Shown piece after piece: positions 4,840 to 5,580 of a stretch of 5,580 nt of DNA; within the stretch, counting starts at the first letter, position 1; each line of letters begins with the position of its first letter. Both the position numbers and the translations under genes were made by a program. The stretch covers positions 1 to 5,580 of the forward strand of contig JAUWWB010000079.1 of the NCBI GenBank assembly GCA_030617085.1. The letters are read 5' to 3'. The notes under the pieces are model-generated. The model was not told the DNA's origin. It searched no databases and worked only from the letters and a program-made list of their open reading frames with translations. The DNA is from Candidatus Omnitrophota bacterium (GTDB lineage: Bacteria; Omnitrophota; Gorgyraeia; Tantalellales; Tantalellaceae).

Positions 4840-5580
4840 TCACTCCGAACCCCGAACTCCGAACTCCGAACTAACCACCCTCACCTCCATGCAGAACTCT
4901 TTCTTCTCCCCCGCGCCGAGCCTTACCTCCAGCTGCGGCAATATCGCCGAACTCTGGTAATTTAGCTCGTACGCCTTTTCCGACTGTGACACAGTCTTTA
5001 CGGGGAAATGCCAGAGGCGGCATTTTTCGCTTAGCGTCATCTCAAAGGACAGCTCTTTGCGGGCGTCACGGATCTCTATTTTATTAACAGCATCGTGCCG
5101 GACCTTATCCCCCAGGCAATGGCGCTTTTCCCCGTCATCGAGGATAAGAGAGTACCTTTCGGAGTCGGCGTCCGGCATGGTCACGTTGAATTCCGGGCCG
5201 AAGGCCAGATCAACGGGCCTGTCCTCCCTGTTGACGATCGTGTACCGGACCGTGAAAGAGGCCCCCTTTTTCGGCAAGGTTATTTCCTTGGCAAGATAGA
5301 CCGCGGCCCCTCGGGCAACGCCCTCCCTTTTCATGCCCAGGGTGACCCGGTCGTGGTGTCGTTCCACTTCAAAGTCGTATATCCCGTTAACAAAGTCGCC
5401 CGCCTCGTGGTAAACGCACCGGGAAAACGCGTCGATATCCACGTCCGGCCCGAGAAAGTGGTCTATGAGGCCGTAGCGGGGGTACCGGTCATAGTCCATG
5501 TGTTCCCTTATGCCGGCATTAACGGTCTTGGTATCGTCATGAATGGTCCTGACTTCGCCCGGCGCTTCCCGGGCCTCTTC
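4840..5580 (-). CDS. GH57 alpha-amylase / 4-alpha-glucanotransferase, C-terminal part (5' end beyond window)
   Basis: The reading frame is open to the right edge, so the first 246 visible residues are only the C-terminal part; the internal ATG at 5499 is not the real start because in-frame codons upstream continue the family pattern (RTIHDD, visible residues 11-16). Family-like motifs are RYGLIDHFLG (35-44), GDFVNGIYDF (61-70) and LWHFPVKTVSQSEKAYE (189-205), which I recognise as the DUF1926 beta-sandwich found C-terminal to the GH57 barrel in enzymes like Thermococcus litoralis 4-alpha-glucanotransferase (about 660 residues). About 400 residues with the catalytic Glu and Asp should lie outside the window, so amylase and transferase activity cannot be told apart here. 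No signal peptide can be judged. The last about ten residues (SSEFGVRGSE) are encoded by a 7-bp repeat array and probably do not belong to the fold. Family assignment is strong; substrate is inferred. Confidence 0.85.
   Translation of the reverse strand, partial: EEAREAPGEVRTIHDDTKTVNAGIREHMDYDRYPRYGLIDHFLGPDVDIDAFSRCVYHEAGDFVNGIYDFEVERHHDRVTLGMKREGVARGAAVYLAKEITLPKKGASFTVRYTIVNREDRPVDLAFGPEFNVTMPDADSERYSLILDDGEKRHCLGDKVRHDAVNKIEIRDARKELSFEMTLSEKCRLWHFPVKTVSQSEKAYELNYQSSAILPQLEVRLGAGEKKEFCMEVRVVSSEFGVRGSE
4843..4875. repeat. Heptamer array (CYCCGAA)4 at amylase 3' end
   Basis: Four 7-bp units on the plus strand (4843-4870): CTCCGAA, CCCCGAA, CTCCGAA, CTCCGAA, then CTAAC. The array codes for the last about ten residues of the amylase gene, just before its TGA stop (4842-4840). 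Its inner edge, CTCCGAACTAAC, is identical to the sequence at the FMN reductase 3' end. Confidence 0.88.

Overview
All six genes lie on the minus strand, so transcription runs from the right edge to the left edge. The theme is alpha-glucan (glycogen-type) metabolism. In transcription order the window holds: the 3' part of a GH57 alpha-amylase/4-alpha-glucanotransferase (C-terminal DUF1926 region, running off the right edge); a DUF4912 protein; a complete GH57/DUF1957 1,4-alpha-glucan branching enzyme; a short basic DUF2934 protein; ADP-glucose pyrophosphorylase GlgC of the cyanobacterial/plant-like type; and a flavodoxin-fold NADPH-dependent FMN reductase-like protein. No RNA gene, CRISPR array or transposase gene was seen, and no stretch over 300 bases lacks a gene.

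A good sigma70-type promoter (-35 TTGACA, 18-nt spacer, -10 TAAAAT) sits just upstream of the DUF4912 gene. DUF4912, branching enzyme, DUF2934 and glgC therefore look like one operon, with gaps of 38, about 107 and 23 nt. The FMN reductase may be a read-through member or separate. GlgC makes ADP-glucose, the GH57 branching enzyme adds alpha-1,6 branches, and the GH57 amylase/transferase would trim or rearrange chains. No glycogen synthase is in the window. DUF4912 and DUF2934 have no established function; their position suggests accessory roles in glucan storage.

The most unusual signal is between the genes. Four of the six 3' ends (FMN reductase, glgC, branching enzyme, amylase) touch or run into arrays of degenerate 7-bp repeats. 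On the coding strand the units include GTTCGGA, GGTTTTA, GTTCATA and GGTCTTA, a loose GNTNNNA pattern. In three of the genes the array supplies the last codons and the stop. The array between the branching enzyme and DUF2934 forms a long imperfect inverted repeat ending six bases before the DUF2934 ribosome-binding site. Other dispersed-repeat-like sequences lie beside the arrays: a palindrome of the kind often mistranslated as VILRFAQDD, a GGGGCAGGCCCC-type hairpin, and a GGGGTCAG...TTGAAATGTGAAAT segment.

The gene mix (GH57 enzymes with DUF4912, DUF2934 and a plant-like GlgC) and the repeat-rich gaps suggest an uncultured anaerobe-type bacterium such as Omnitrophota, or a member of Nitrospirota or Desulfobacterota. 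That assignment is an inference from general familiarity and was not tested.
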